Origin: an uncultured Eubacterium sp.
GTDB taxonomy: Bacteria > Bacillota > Clostridia > Oscillospirales > Acutalibacteraceae
Length of the DNA: 41,537 bases
Direction: 5' to 3'
Assembly (NCBI RefSeq): GCF_934561735.1
Contig: NZ_CAKTGT010000012.1
Coordinates: 1 to 41,537 of the forward strand
Shown: in pieces, positions 30,877 to 38,223 of the stretch
How the letters are laid out: the number at the start of each line of letters is the position of its first letter
Numbering within the stretch: the first letter of the stretch is position 1
The notes under the pieces: model-generated
The model's input: only the letters and a program-made list of their open reading frames with translations
Told to the model about the DNA's origin: nothing
The model's database searches: none
Made by a program: the position numbers and the translations under genes

Positions 30877-32274
30877 TTAAAATCCGAAAGGATTGTTGTT
30901 ACCGCCTGTTTGACCCATCATTTTTTGAGCCATTTCGGGATTTTGCTGCATCAAGCGACGCATTTTTTTGCTGACCTTTGGTCCTTTGCGACCGCCGACC
31001 TGCTTTACCATCTTTTGCATTTGCTTAAACTGCGACATAAGCTTGTTGACATCTTCAACACTTGTGCCCGAACCTGCCGCAATTCTGCGTTTGCGTGACG
31101 GATTGATTATTTCGGGATTTGCTCGTTCTTGCTTTGTCATTGAGTAAATGATACATCTCAAACGGTCAAATGCCCTTTCGTCTATATCTTCATCTTTAAT
31201 CTGCTTGCCGATGCCCGGAATCATCTTGATTGTATCCTTGAGTGAGCCCATACGCTCGATTTGCTCAAACTGGTCAAGCAAGTCATTAAAGTCGAATTTG
31301 TTTTTTGCAAGCTTCTTTTCAAGCTCTGCCGCTTTCTTTTCATCAAGAGCCATTTCGGCTTTTTCGATAAACGAAAGTACATCACCCATACCGAGAATAC
31401 GGGACGCCATTCTTGCCGGGTGGAAAACCTCAAGATTTTCGAGTTTTTCGCCTGTGCCGACAAATTTAATCGGCTTGCCTGTTACCGCACGAACGGAAAG
31501 TGCCGCACCGCCTCGGGTGTCACCGTCAAGCTTTGTGAGAATAACGCCGTCAATACCGAGCGACTCATTAAAGCTTTTTGCAACATTTACTGCGTCCTGA
31601 CCTGTCATTGCGTCAATAACGAGCAAAATCTCATTTGGATGAACCGTTGAGCGAATATTTTGAAGTTCCTCCATAAGTGCTTCATCGATATGCAAACGAC
31701 CTGCGGTATCTATGATAACATAGTCATAACCGTGGTCTTTAGCGTGCTTGATAGCCTCCTCGGCAATATTGACAGGATTGATTGTGCCCATTTCAAATAC
31801 AGGAACATCAATCTGTGAGCCGACAACCTGAAGCTGCTTGATAGCAGCCGGACGATACACGTCACACGCTACGAGAAGCGGTCTGTGACCGTCTTTTTTA
31901 AGTTTAAGGGCAAGTTTGCCGGAATGTGTGGTTTTACCCGAACCTTGCAAACCGCACATCATAATAATTGTAGGCGGATGCTTTGCGATAGTAAGTCGAG
32001 ATTCCGTACCGCCCATAAGTTCGGTAAGTTCCTCATTTACTATCTTAATAACCATCTGACCCGGGGTCAGGTTTTCCATAACATCGTCACCGATAGCACG
32101 CTCGGTAACTTTGTTGGTGAATTCTTTTGCTACCTTGTAGTTTACATCGGCTTCGAGAAGTGCAAGTCGCACCTCACGCATAGCCTCTTTAACATCTGCC
32201 TCGGTAAGTTTACCCTTGGCACGAAGTTTTTTAAATGAATTTTCAAGGCGTTCGCTGAGTCCTTCAAATGCCAA
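30877..32274 (-). CDS. ffh: Signal recognition particle protein Ffh
   Basis: A 465-residue SRP54 homologue. The N domain (1 to about 90) is followed by the GTPase with P-loop GLQGSGKTTHSGKLA near residues 108-122, DTAGRLHIDE near 190 and TKLDGDTRGGAALS near 246. The methionine-rich M domain ends with MRRLMQQNPEMAQKMM and an NNNPFGF tail. Ffh binds the 4.5S/scRNA and signal peptides of nascent membrane proteins and hands ribosomes to FtsY. The TTG start at 32274 follows AGGATGTG. It lies four bases downstream of ylxM, its usual regulator gene. Confidence 0.97.
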   Translation of the reverse strand: MAFEGLSERLENSFKKLRAKGKLTEADVKEAMREVRLALLEADVNYKVAKEFTNKVTERAIGDDVMENLTPGQMVIKIVNEELTELMGGTESRLTIAKHPPTIIMMCGLQGSGKTTHSGKLALKLKKDGHRPLLVACDVYRPAAIKQLQVVGSQIDVPVFEMGTINPVNIAEEAIKHAKDHGYDYVIIDTAGRLHIDEALMEELQNIRSTVHPNEILLVIDAMTGQDAVNVAKSFNESLGIDGVILTKLDGDTRGGAALSVRAVTGKPIKFVGTGEKLENLEVFHPARMASRILGMGDVLSFIEKAEMALDEKKAAELEKKLAKNKFDFNDLLDQFEQIERMGSLKDTIKMIPGIGKQIKDEDIDERAFDRLRCIIYSMTKQERANPEIINPSRKRRIAAGSGTSVEDVNKLMSQFKQMQKMVKQVGGRKGPKVSKKMRRLMQQNPEMAQKMMGQTGGNNNPFGF

Positions 32275-32278
32275 GTAA

Positions 32279-32644
32279 TCACATCCTATTTAGATATTCA
32301 CACAGAGCCTTAATTTTTGCGACATTATCATTGATATCCTTTGACACATTTGTGGTGAGGTTGAAATCATAAATTTGATCCGCACACTCGCTTATGTCAT
32401 TAAGGCATTTGGTAAGCTCCGAGTTTTTCCTTGCAAAACCGAGCTTGTTTTCCAAATCGATAAGGGTGTTTTCTGCCCTTTTGATAGCGTCACGCACACC
32501 CTGACGGGTGATATTTTCGTTCTCTGCGATTTCGGACAAAGAGAGGTCGTCGTTATAATAGAAGTCGATAAAACTTCTCTGCTTTTCTGTTAAGCATTCA
32601 CCGTAAAAATCCAAAAGGTACGAAATCTCAAGATTTTTAGCCAT
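32279..32644 (-). CDS. ylxM: YlxM/p13-like DNA-binding protein (UPF0122, sigma-70 region 4-type HTH)
   Basis: A 121-residue protein with a C-half helical region and a helix-turn-helix resembling sigma factor region 4: LTEKQRSFIDFYYNDDLSLSEIAENENITRQGVRDAIKRAE near residues 18-58. YlxM genes regularly precede ffh in Firmicutes; the Streptococcus and Mycoplasma homologues interact with the SRP and bind its RNA. The C-terminal 45 residues are longer than the shortest homologues. The ATG at 32644 has GGGAGG 6 bases upstream; an earlier in-frame ATG at 32713 lies upstream of the transcription start predicted from the promoter. Confidence 0.9.
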   Translation of the reverse strand: MAKNLEISYLLDFYGECLTEKQRSFIDFYYNDDLSLSEIAENENITRQGVRDAIKRAENTLIDLENKLGFARKNSELTKCLNDISECADQIYDFNLTTNVSKDINDNVAKIKALCEYLNRM

Positions 32645-32656
32645 ACGAACCCTCCC

Positions 32657-32686
32657 TGTAAAGTATTTTGCCTTTGTAAAGTATTT
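32657..32686. repeat. Tandem 12-base direct repeat in the ylxM leader
   Basis: TGTAAAGTATTT occurs twice with an 18-base period between promoter and ribosome binding site; a partial inverse copy TTTACA follows at 32691. On the minus strand both copies lie in the mRNA leader. Confidence 0.6.
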
Positions 32687-32704
32687 GTTCTTTACAGCAA
32701 TGAT

Positions 32705-32733
32705 ATTATACATAAAGCACGCCGCAATGTCAA
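32705..32733 (-). promoter_or_regulatory. Consensus sigma-A promoter for ylxM-ffh-rpsP-khpA
   Basis: On the minus strand, TTGACA, 17 bases, TATAAT, both hexamers perfect. Leader of about 55 bases. Confidence 0.9.
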
Positions 32734-32754
32734 GAGAATTTTTTGTTTTTTATA

Positions 32755-32783
32755 TTGCATTTAACGCTTTAATGTGCTAATAT
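32755..32783 (+). promoter_or_regulatory. Candidate promoter for the hisC-like gene
   Basis: TTGCAT, 17 bases, TAATAT, 17 bases before the start codon and divergent from the ylxM promoter. Confidence 0.6.
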
Positions 32784-32800
32784 GTTAAAAGGTGATAAGA

Positions 32801-33862
32801 ATGAATGATTTATGGAAAAACAATTTGAGAAATATTGAACCGTACACACCGGGTGAGCAAAGCAAGGACAAGGATATTGTGAAGATTAACGCAAACGAAA
32901 ATCCTTATCCCCCGTCACCGAAAGCTGTTGAGGCTCTGAAAAATTTTAACACGGACAAACTGCGATTTTATCCGCAGGCGGACAGTATGCCGTTGAAGCA
33001 GGCTATTGCAAACTTCTACGGTGTTGAGGCAAAAAATGTTTTTGTCGGCAACGGCTCGGACGATGTTTTGGCACTTGCGTTTCAGTCGTTTTTCAACAGC
33101 GACAAGCCTATTGCTTTCCCCGACATCACATACAGTTTTTATCCTGTTTGGTGCAGTCTTTTCAACATTAAATACACAAACCCGAAACTTGACGGGAATT
33201 TCAGAATTAACGCCGATGACTACAAGGCAGAAAACGGCGGTGTGGTTATTCCGAACCCGAACGCCCCGACCTCGCTCGGCGAGAGCACTAAATTTGTGGA
33301 GAAAATCCTCAACTTCAACCAAGACTGCGTTGTTATCATTGACGAGGCGTATTGTGATTTTGGCGGTGAAACAAGCGTACCGCTCACAAAGAAATACGAA
33401 AATCTGCTTGTTACAGGCACATTTTCAAAATCAAGAAGCCTTGCGGGAATAAGAATCGGTTTTGCAATTGGTAGTGAAACGCTGATAAACACCCTTGAAG
33501 CGGTAAAGAACAGCTACAATTCATACACGGTTGATGCACTTTCAATCGCAATGGGTGTTGAAGCAATGAACGATGTTGAATATTTCAACAAAACGGTTAC
33601 AATGATTAAAGCGACAAGGCAAAGAGTTACCGATGAATTGAGGTCACTCGGCTTTGAGGTTCTTGATTCTCAAACAAACTTTATTATGGCAACGAATGAC
33701 AAGCTCGACATCAAAGATATGTTTGAATACCTAAAGACGAAGAAGATATTTATCAGATACTTCAACCAGCCGAGAATCAACAAATATGTACGTATAACTA
33801 TCGGCACAGATGAAGAAATGGACAAATTCCTGCAAGGAGTCAGGGATTATATCGAGCAATAA
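32801..33862 (+). CDS. hisC: Histidinol-phosphate aminotransferase family (HisC-like)
   Basis: A 353-residue class-I/II PLP aminotransferase. The first motif is ININANENPYPPSPK-like KINANENPYPPSP near residue 27, where the HisC family binds the phosphate. The TGTFSKSRSLAGIR stretch carries the PLP-binding Lys210. HisC converts imidazole acetol-phosphate and glutamate to histidinol phosphate; family members can also act on aromatic amino acids or, as CobC-type, decarboxylate threonine phosphate. No other histidine gene lies nearby, so this copy may be a paralogue with a different role. ATG at 32801 follows AAAAGGTGAT. Monocistronic between its promoter and a strong terminator. Confidence 0.85.
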   Translation: MNDLWKNNLRNIEPYTPGEQSKDKDIVKINANENPYPPSPKAVEALKNFNTDKLRFYPQADSMPLKQAIANFYGVEAKNVFVGNGSDDVLALAFQSFFNSDKPIAFPDITYSFYPVWCSLFNIKYTNPKLDGNFRINADDYKAENGGVVIPNPNAPTSLGESTKFVEKILNFNQDCVVIIDEAYCDFGGETSVPLTKKYENLLVTGTFSKSRSLAGIRIGFAIGSETLINTLEAVKNSYNSYTVDALSIAMGVEAMNDVEYFNKTVTMIKATRQRVTDELRSLGFEVLDSQTNFIMATNDKLDIKDMFEYLKTKKIFIRYFNQPRINKYVRITIGTDEEMDKFLQGVRDYIEQ

Positions 33863-33900
33863 AAAGCCTCACGGATACAAAAAGTATCCGTGAGGTTTTT
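33862..33900. terminator. Strong bidirectional terminator after hisC
   Basis: CCTCACGGATAC pairs perfectly with GTATCCGTGAGG around AAAAA, with a flanking A-run and T-run. Confidence 0.92.
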
Positions 33901-33902
33901 AT

Positions 33903-34811
33903 TTATGATACGATCATATGGCCGTAATCATCAAACGAAATATCTATGCTTGTGCTTTGTTTTGTTCCGTCCTCATATTCAAAGGTAAAAGTTATTTTAT
34001 CCTTAATTTCAGAAGCCTTGTAACCTTTTTTATAATTACTTCCGTATGCTTCAAAATATTCATAAGCCGATACCCAATCAACCTCATAAGCATATTTGCC
34101 AAATGAATTCTGACTTTCTCGCAGTTGGTCGCCGGTAAGCGTAAGCTTATGATTCAGAAACAGCGAATAAGGATTATCTTCATCAACGGTTTCTTCTGTT
34201 TGATTTTCCAAAAGGTCCGACAATCCCGACCATTCAAGTTTTATAAATCCGTCCGGGCTTTCATTTTCAACGGTCATAGACTTAACATTTGTAAAGTCAT
34301 TTACATCTGCAACAAAGAAGCCGGAGTGTGTACCGTACAGTTTGCCCTGTACATTATTGTTTTCATCATAAATATCGGTTTGAAGTATTCCGCTAAGTTG
34401 ATAAGGTTCGTTTTCATCAAAGCTTTCAGCCTCTTTTTGCATTTCATTATAATCTTTTTGAGCTTTTTTATACTGTTTTTCACATTCTTTTTCATCATCG
34501 GCAGGTGCAAAATACAAACCGTTACGAACTTTTTGCCTTGTTCCTCTGATAATATTAACCTGCTCATCCGCATATGCAACAACCACGCCGAAAGATTGAT
34601 TGGATTTTTTATTTTTGATAACGGCATTTGCTCCCAAACCGCTGCCTGTAACAAGTATTGCAAACGCAAGCATTGCAGACGCCAAACGCTTATATCCGAC
34701 AAATCCTTTAACCTTTTTATTTTCGGTTGTAATATTGCAAATCTTTTCCATACACTCATCAGACGGAGAAAGATTTGAGAATGTGCCCTTGAATTTTTCC
34801 TTATTGTTCAT
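33903..34811 (-). CDS. Putative membrane-anchored anti-sigma factor
   Basis: A 302-residue protein with a cytoplasmic N-terminal segment (residues 1 to about 40), one transmembrane helix near residues 43-65, and a large outer domain rich in Asp, Asn and Tyr that I cannot assign to a family. The start overlaps the end of an ECF sigma factor gene by 11 bases, and this gene order is the classical sigma/anti-sigma arrangement in clostridia. The N-terminal part has SDECMEKICNITTENKK near residues 15-31 but no zinc-binding H-x3-C-x2-C, so it is not a ZAS-type anti-sigma. I chose ATG 34811; an ATG at 34823 directly follows the GGGAG and has no spacing. Confidence 0.6.
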   Translation of the reverse strand: MNNKEKFKGTFSNLSPSDECMEKICNITTENKKVKGFVGYKRLASAMLAFAILVTGSGLGANAVIKNKKSNQSFGVVVAYADEQVNIIRGTRQKVRNGLYFAPADDEKECEKQYKKAQKDYNEMQKEAESFDENEPYQLSGILQTDIYDENNNVQGKLYGTHSGFFVADVNDFTNVKSMTVENESPDGFIKLEWSGLSDLLENQTEETVDEDNPYSLFLNHKLTLTGDQLRESQNSFGKYAYEVDWVSAYEYFEAYGSNYKKGYKASEIKDKITFTFEYEDGTKQSTSIDISFDDYGHMIVS

Positions 34812-35283
34812 ATATCCATTCATCTCCCAACTTAAGTTTCAATTTGTTTCTTGAGCGTTTAAGCAATGATTTTACCGTTGATTCTTTAATACCTGTCACA
34901 TTTGAAATATCGCTTATTGTCAAATCATCATAATAAAACAAAATCACGCACAAACGCTCTTTTTTATTGAGCGACATAACAGCATTATATAAATCCACAT
35001 TAAAATATTTATCAAATGTTGAAACATCGTAAACTTCTTCAATAGATTTATTTTGCCTGAATGACAGATTGAAAAAGTTTTTACAATCATTGACAAGCAC
35101 CTTTGTGAGCCATTTATCAATTCCCAAATCATCATTAAATTCAATTTTACTTTTCCACAGCTTTAAAAATGCGTTTTGCAAAGCGTCCTCGGCATCGTGT
35201 TTATTCTTTAAATACGAAAACGCTATGACAAACAACCTTTGACTGTTTCTTTTGACAGCATGTATAAACTTTTCTTCTGTCAT
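34801..35283 (-). CDS. ECF-family RNA polymerase sigma factor
   Basis: A 160-residue extracytoplasmic-function sigma factor. Region 2 is visible as FVIAFSYLKNKHDAEDALQNAFLKLW near residues 17-42, with the DAEDALQ core-binding signature. Region 4 is a helix-turn-helix near residues 110-150 (LTISDISNVTGIKESTVKSLLKRSRNKL). Such factors direct RNA polymerase to promoters that often include their own. I chose the ATG at 35283, 7 bases from AGGAGG; the ATG at 35286 is 4 bases away. The overlapping gene downstream is the likely anti-sigma factor. The upstream region holds an ECF-style promoter candidate and two palindromes. Confidence 0.9.
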   Translation of the reverse strand: MTEEKFIHAVKRNSQRLFVIAFSYLKNKHDAEDALQNAFLKLWKSKIEFNDDLGIDKWLTKVLVNDCKNFFNLSFRQNKSIEEVYDVSTFDKYFNVDLYNAVMSLNKKERLCVILFYYDDLTISDISNVTGIKESTVKSLLKRSRNKLKLKLGDEWIYEQ

Positions 35284-35300
35284 CATTTCGCCTCCTCTCT

Positions 35301-35327
35301 GAAAGGTCCTTTCACTGTTATAACAGT
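35301..35327. repeat. Two adjacent palindromes upstream of the ECF sigma gene
   Basis: GAAAGG-T-CCTTTC at 35301-35313 and the perfect 14-base palindrome ACTGTTATAACAGT at 35314-35327 lie end to end, 18 bases before the start codon. They fall where the -10 region and early transcript should be. Confidence 0.6.
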
Positions 35328-35348
35328 TCAGAACGCCAAAAAGTTGCA
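35320..35348 (-). promoter_or_regulatory. Candidate ECF-type autoregulatory promoter
   Basis: On the minus strand, TGCAAC followed by a T-run, then 17 bases to TGTTAT. The TGCAAC-T-rich -35 style is what I recall for some clostridial ECF groups; no consensus has been computed here. Confidence 0.35.
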
Positions 35349-35420
35349 GACAATTATTAATTTTATTTCGTAATCGGCACGGCGAATTTAGATCCACCAA
35401 AAAAGTTTGGAAATATCATA

Positions 35421-35516
35421 GGGGCGACCTGCGGTCGCCTAATTCTTTTAACCCCTCAGTCGCATATAAAGTGCGACAGCTCCCCTTTATGACATTAAAA
35501 GGGGAGCCTTGGTCGG
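35421..35516. repeat. Composite palindromic intergenic repeat element
   Basis: Three consecutive hairpins: GGCGACC/GGTCGCC at 35423-35439, GTCGCA/TGCGAC at 35459-35477, and GCTCCCCTTT/AAAGGGGAGC at 35479-35507. The second and third belong to a CCCCTCAGTC...GACAGCTCCCC...GGGGAGCC module that I recall as repeated in intergenic regions of gut Clostridia. GC content is visibly higher than in the flanks. It lies between two genes pointing away from and towards it on the minus strand. Confidence 0.7.
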
Positions 35517-35558
35517 TTTATTGATTTATATTTGGAGCCTCGATTGGTTAAAAATATT

Positions 35559-36653
35559 TTATTTTAAAAACATTGTAAGCAAAAGAATAATAACGAGAAT
35601 AACTGCGATTGTGACAAACGCTTTAACAATGCGGGTTACGGCATCAAAAGTATTCGTTGGGCAAAGCTGCATAATTGTATACTTAATGGGATTGTCCACT
35701 TTTCTGCCGACAATGTCCTTGTAACGCATATCATAGGTTTCAATATGACCGTCGGTGAAAAGGTCGATAACTCTTGTGCCTCTGTCCATACCCGGACCGT
35801 AAACATTGAAGCCTGCGCCTTGAGTGTAGCCAACATCAACGCCGTTGATTTCGCCGTTAAAGGAATTGTTGTGGTCGTGGCCGAAGTAAATACCCTTTAC
35901 ATCGCCCTTTTCGCACATAGCGTCAAATTCTCCGCTGTTGACCTGTGGGTCGGCAGGAGATTCTTTCATAAACGCTTCCTTGTTCACCCTATCCTTTTTG
36001 AGCACAAAATATTCGCCCTCGTGAGTTCTGAAACCTCTTACAGAGCCACGCTTTGTGAAATTAACCTTTTTGAGCAGGTCAAAGACCTCGCACACAGGAA
36101 TGTGCTGAATAACAACGCTCGGCACAACCTTGCCGAGTTTTTGCTCATAGCTGTCACGAATTGCTCGATACCAATCAATCTGATTTTCGTGCACACAATC
36201 ATAGCCAACCTTGAGATTGCTGTGGCTGTCGATTGTGTAAAGCAAGAACTTAACTTCATCGCCGTCCTTGATTTCAAAGCAATGATTGCCGACTCCGTCA
36301 ACGCCGTCATCACTTTCACCGACAAAGCCCTCAAAAGTTTTGTAAATCTTGAATTGCTCCTCGTTTGTAAGCCCAACCTGTCTGTCGTGATTGCCGAAAC
36401 ATATTGCAAAAGGAATTTTGCGTTTTACAACAGGCTCAACAAGAATTGAGAGCACCTCTTTTACCTTATCGGCATCGCCCTTGAAGCTGTGCTTACCCCA
36501 AATTTGGTCGCCGCTGTAAACCACCATATCGGGGCAGCTGCGTTCAAGTGAAGCCTCGATAAGCTTGATTGTATCCGAATTAACCTTATTACCCTCTTGG
36601 GTATCGGCTATCATAAGTATTCTGAATTTTCCGTTATTAAACTTTAATGTCAT
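35559..36653 (-). CDS. Calcineurin-like metallophosphoesterase with C-terminal membrane anchor
   Basis: A 364-residue protein. Metal-binding motifs in order are RILMIADTQ near residue 11-19, YSGDQIWG near 44-51, FGNHDRQ near 80-86, VVIQHIPV near 180 and YFGHDHNN near 255-262, a complete dinuclear-metal phosphoesterase set of the Dcr2/purple-acid type. A hydrophobic helix near residues 340-362 at the very C-terminus would anchor it with the catalytic domain on the cytoplasmic side, or outside if the N-terminus crosses; no N-terminal signal is seen. The ATG at 36653 has GGTGAT upstream. It has its own promoter and stands beside the palindromic repeat. Substrate unknown. Confidence 0.85.
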   Translation of the reverse strand: MTLKFNNGKFRILMIADTQEGNKVNSDTIKLIEASLERSCPDMVVYSGDQIWGKHSFKGDADKVKEVLSILVEPVVKRKIPFAICFGNHDRQVGLTNEEQFKIYKTFEGFVGESDDGVDGVGNHCFEIKDGDEVKFLLYTIDSHSNLKVGYDCVHENQIDWYRAIRDSYEQKLGKVVPSVVIQHIPVCEVFDLLKKVNFTKRGSVRGFRTHEGEYFVLKKDRVNKEAFMKESPADPQVNSGEFDAMCEKGDVKGIYFGHDHNNSFNGEINGVDVGYTQGAGFNVYGPGMDRGTRVIDLFTDGHIETYDMRYKDIVGRKVDNPIKYTIMQLCPTNTFDAVTRIVKAFVTIAVILVIILLLTMFLK

Positions 36654-36669
36654 ATCATCACCGAAAAAT

Positions 36670-36698
36670 ATAATAACATAAATAATGCTCAAGTGCAA
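36670..36698 (-). promoter_or_regulatory. Promoter for the metallophosphoesterase gene
   Basis: On the minus strand, TTGCAC, 17 bases, TATTAT, ending 16 bases before the start codon. Confidence 0.6.
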
Positions 36699-36776
36699 TT
36701 ATATAGTCAAAAATTATGCTTCTATGGCGGTATTTTTAAAAAATTTGGTTATCCTGACAAAAAAGGCAACAATTTA

Positions 36777-36805
36777 TTGAACACAAAAAACACCTGTGAT
36801 ATAAT
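36777..36805 (+). promoter_or_regulatory. Sigma-A promoter for the DUF1275 gene
   Basis: TTGAAC, 17 bases, TATAAT, 33 bases before the start codon. Confidence 0.8.
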
Positions 36806-36838
36806 CATTTTGACAAAAAATAAACGAAGGGATAAAAG

Positions 36839-37618
36839 ATGAAATCGTTTTTTGAAAAAGTGAAAATATCGCAAATGTCCGATTCGTTCATAACGGCAAT
36901 ATTTGTTGTGCTTTCAGGCGGATTTCAGGATGCCTACACATATATGTGCAGAGACGAGGTTTTTGCAAACGCTCAAACGGGAAACATTGTTTTGATGAGT
37001 GCACACCTCTTTCAAGGCGAATTCAAAAGTTGTGTGAGATATTTGGTGCCGTTGATATCGTTTATGGTGGGCACATATGTTGCGGAGCATGTGCATTATT
37101 ATTTTAAATATCTTGAAAAAATACACTGGCGACAAATCATTATTCTTTGCGAAATTGTGCTTTTGTTTTCTGTTGGGTTCATTTCACAAAAGCACAACGC
37201 ACTTGCAAACGCCCTTGTTTCATTTGTATGTGCAATGCAGGTGCAAACATTCCACAAGGTTCGAGGTCAGGTTTACGCATCCACAATGTGCATAGGCAAT
37301 ATGAGGAGTGCAATCGTTTCGCTGTTTGCATATTTTCAGTACAAAGACAAAAAAATCAGAGAAAAAGCAATTGTATATTTCAGCGTTATCGGCGTGTTTG
37401 CAATCGGTGCGGGTCTCGGCAGTGTTGTAACAAAGCAACTCGGTGTAAAAGCGATTTGGGTATGCTGTGCGTTGCTGGCGGTCAGTTTCTTTATGATGTT
37501 CATTGATTTGGAACTCAACGAAAAGAGAAACGGCAAAAACGGAAGAAAAAGCAAGGAAGAAATCAAACAAAAAGAGCCGAACACAAACCCGAAAAAGACA
37601 AATACACATATGGATTAA
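36839..37618 (+). CDS. DUF1275 (YoaK family) membrane protein
   Basis: A 259-residue protein with about six transmembrane helices. The first is preceded by a short basic segment and includes the family signature GGFQDAYTYMCRDEVFANAQTGNIVLMS near residues 27-55, followed by a conserved MQVQTFHKVRGQVYASTMCIGNMRSA block near 133-160. The C-terminal 40 residues are highly charged and lysine-rich. YoaK-type proteins are of unknown function; a transport role is assumed from topology. Monocistronic, with its own promoter and a strong bidirectional terminator shared with nrdR. Start has AAGGGAT upstream. Confidence 0.88.
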   Translation: MKSFFEKVKISQMSDSFITAIFVVLSGGFQDAYTYMCRDEVFANAQTGNIVLMSAHLFQGEFKSCVRYLVPLISFMVGTYVAEHVHYYFKYLEKIHWRQIIILCEIVLLFSVGFISQKHNALANALVSFVCAMQVQTFHKVRGQVYASTMCIGNMRSAIVSLFAYFQYKDKKIREKAIVYFSVIGVFAIGAGLGSVVTKQLGVKAIWVCCALLAVSFFMMFIDLELNEKRNGKNGRKSKEEIKQKEPNTNPKKTNTHMD

Positions 37619-37622
37619 ATAT

Positions 37623-37652
37623 AAAAACGAGGTTCAAAAGAGCCTCGTTTTT
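37623..37652. terminator. Bidirectional terminator between DUF1275 gene and nrdR
   Basis: AAAAACGAGG pairs perfectly with CCTCGTTTTT around a ten-base loop; A- and T-runs on either side serve both genes. Confidence 0.85.
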
Positions 37653-37668
37653 GTTTTGTATTTTATTT

Positions 37669-38118
37669 TTATTCACCGAGTTTTGCGAGTTCATCACGGA
37701 ATGATTCGGCAGAATCGAATTCCTTGTAAACCGACGCAAAACGAACATAGGCAACTTCGTCAATTTCCTTGAGTTTTTCCATAATAAGCTCACCGATACG
37801 AGATGAAGAAACCTCACGGTCAACCGATGACTGAAGCTGTGCCTCGATTTCATCAATCTTTTCGTCAAGTTCTGCAACGGTAACCTTACGCTTTTCGCAA
37901 GCACGAAGCATACCCTTGAGAATTTTATTTCTGTCAAAAACTTCTCTTGACCTATCTTTTTTGATTACAATAACAGGAACATCCTCTATGGTTTCATAGG
38001 TGGTGAACCTTTTTGAACACTGAATACACTCTCTGCGGCGGCGAATACGCTCATTTTCGTCGGTCGGTCGAGAATCGATAACCTTGCTTTCGGTATAACC
38101 GCAAAACGGACATTTCAT
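37669..38118 (-). CDS. nrdR: Transcriptional repressor NrdR
   Basis: A 149-residue NrdR. The zinc ribbon is MKCPFCGYTESKV (Cys3, Cys6) paired with RRRECIQCSKRFTTYE (Cys31, Cys34). The ATP-cone domain (PVIVIKKDRSREVFDRNKI) begins near residue 48. NrdR senses dATP/ATP and represses ribonucleotide reductase operons by binding NrdR boxes. No nrd gene is in the window. The ATG at 38118 follows GGAGG; an upstream in-frame ATG is less likely. Own promoter, ending near a bidirectional terminator. Confidence 0.95.
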   Translation of the reverse strand: MKCPFCGYTESKVIDSRPTDENERIRRRRECIQCSKRFTTYETIEDVPVIVIKKDRSREVFDRNKILKGMLRACEKRKVTVAELDEKIDEIEAQLQSSVDREVSSSRIGELIMEKLKEIDEVAYVRFASVYKEFDSAESFRDELAKLGE

Positions 38119-38164
38119 AGCATTTTCCTCCAATGCAACAGTTGTTTCTTATTGAACAATTGCT

Positions 38165-38193
38165 ATTATACCACAACATATAGAAAAATGCAA
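38165..38193 (-). promoter_or_regulatory. Sigma-A promoter for nrdR
   Basis: On the minus strand, TTGCAT, 17 bases, TATAAT, 46 bases before the start codon. Confidence 0.78.
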
Positions 38194-38223
38194 GAAAAAC
38201 AGCAAATCTATATATAGTTTATG

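Noticed and set aside
32657..32691. CRISPR-like repeats
   Set aside because: Only two short 12-base copies with a 6-base gap, no further units and no cas genes.
32645..32713. A longer ylxM start at 32713
   Set aside because: That ATG precedes the expected transcription start and lacks a ribosome binding site; the extra residues come from the leader repeat.
37250..37275. A GGTTCGAGGTC string resembling a tRNA T-loop
   Set aside because: It lies inside the DUF1275 coding frame and no acceptor stem, anticodon arm or CCA end can be built around it.
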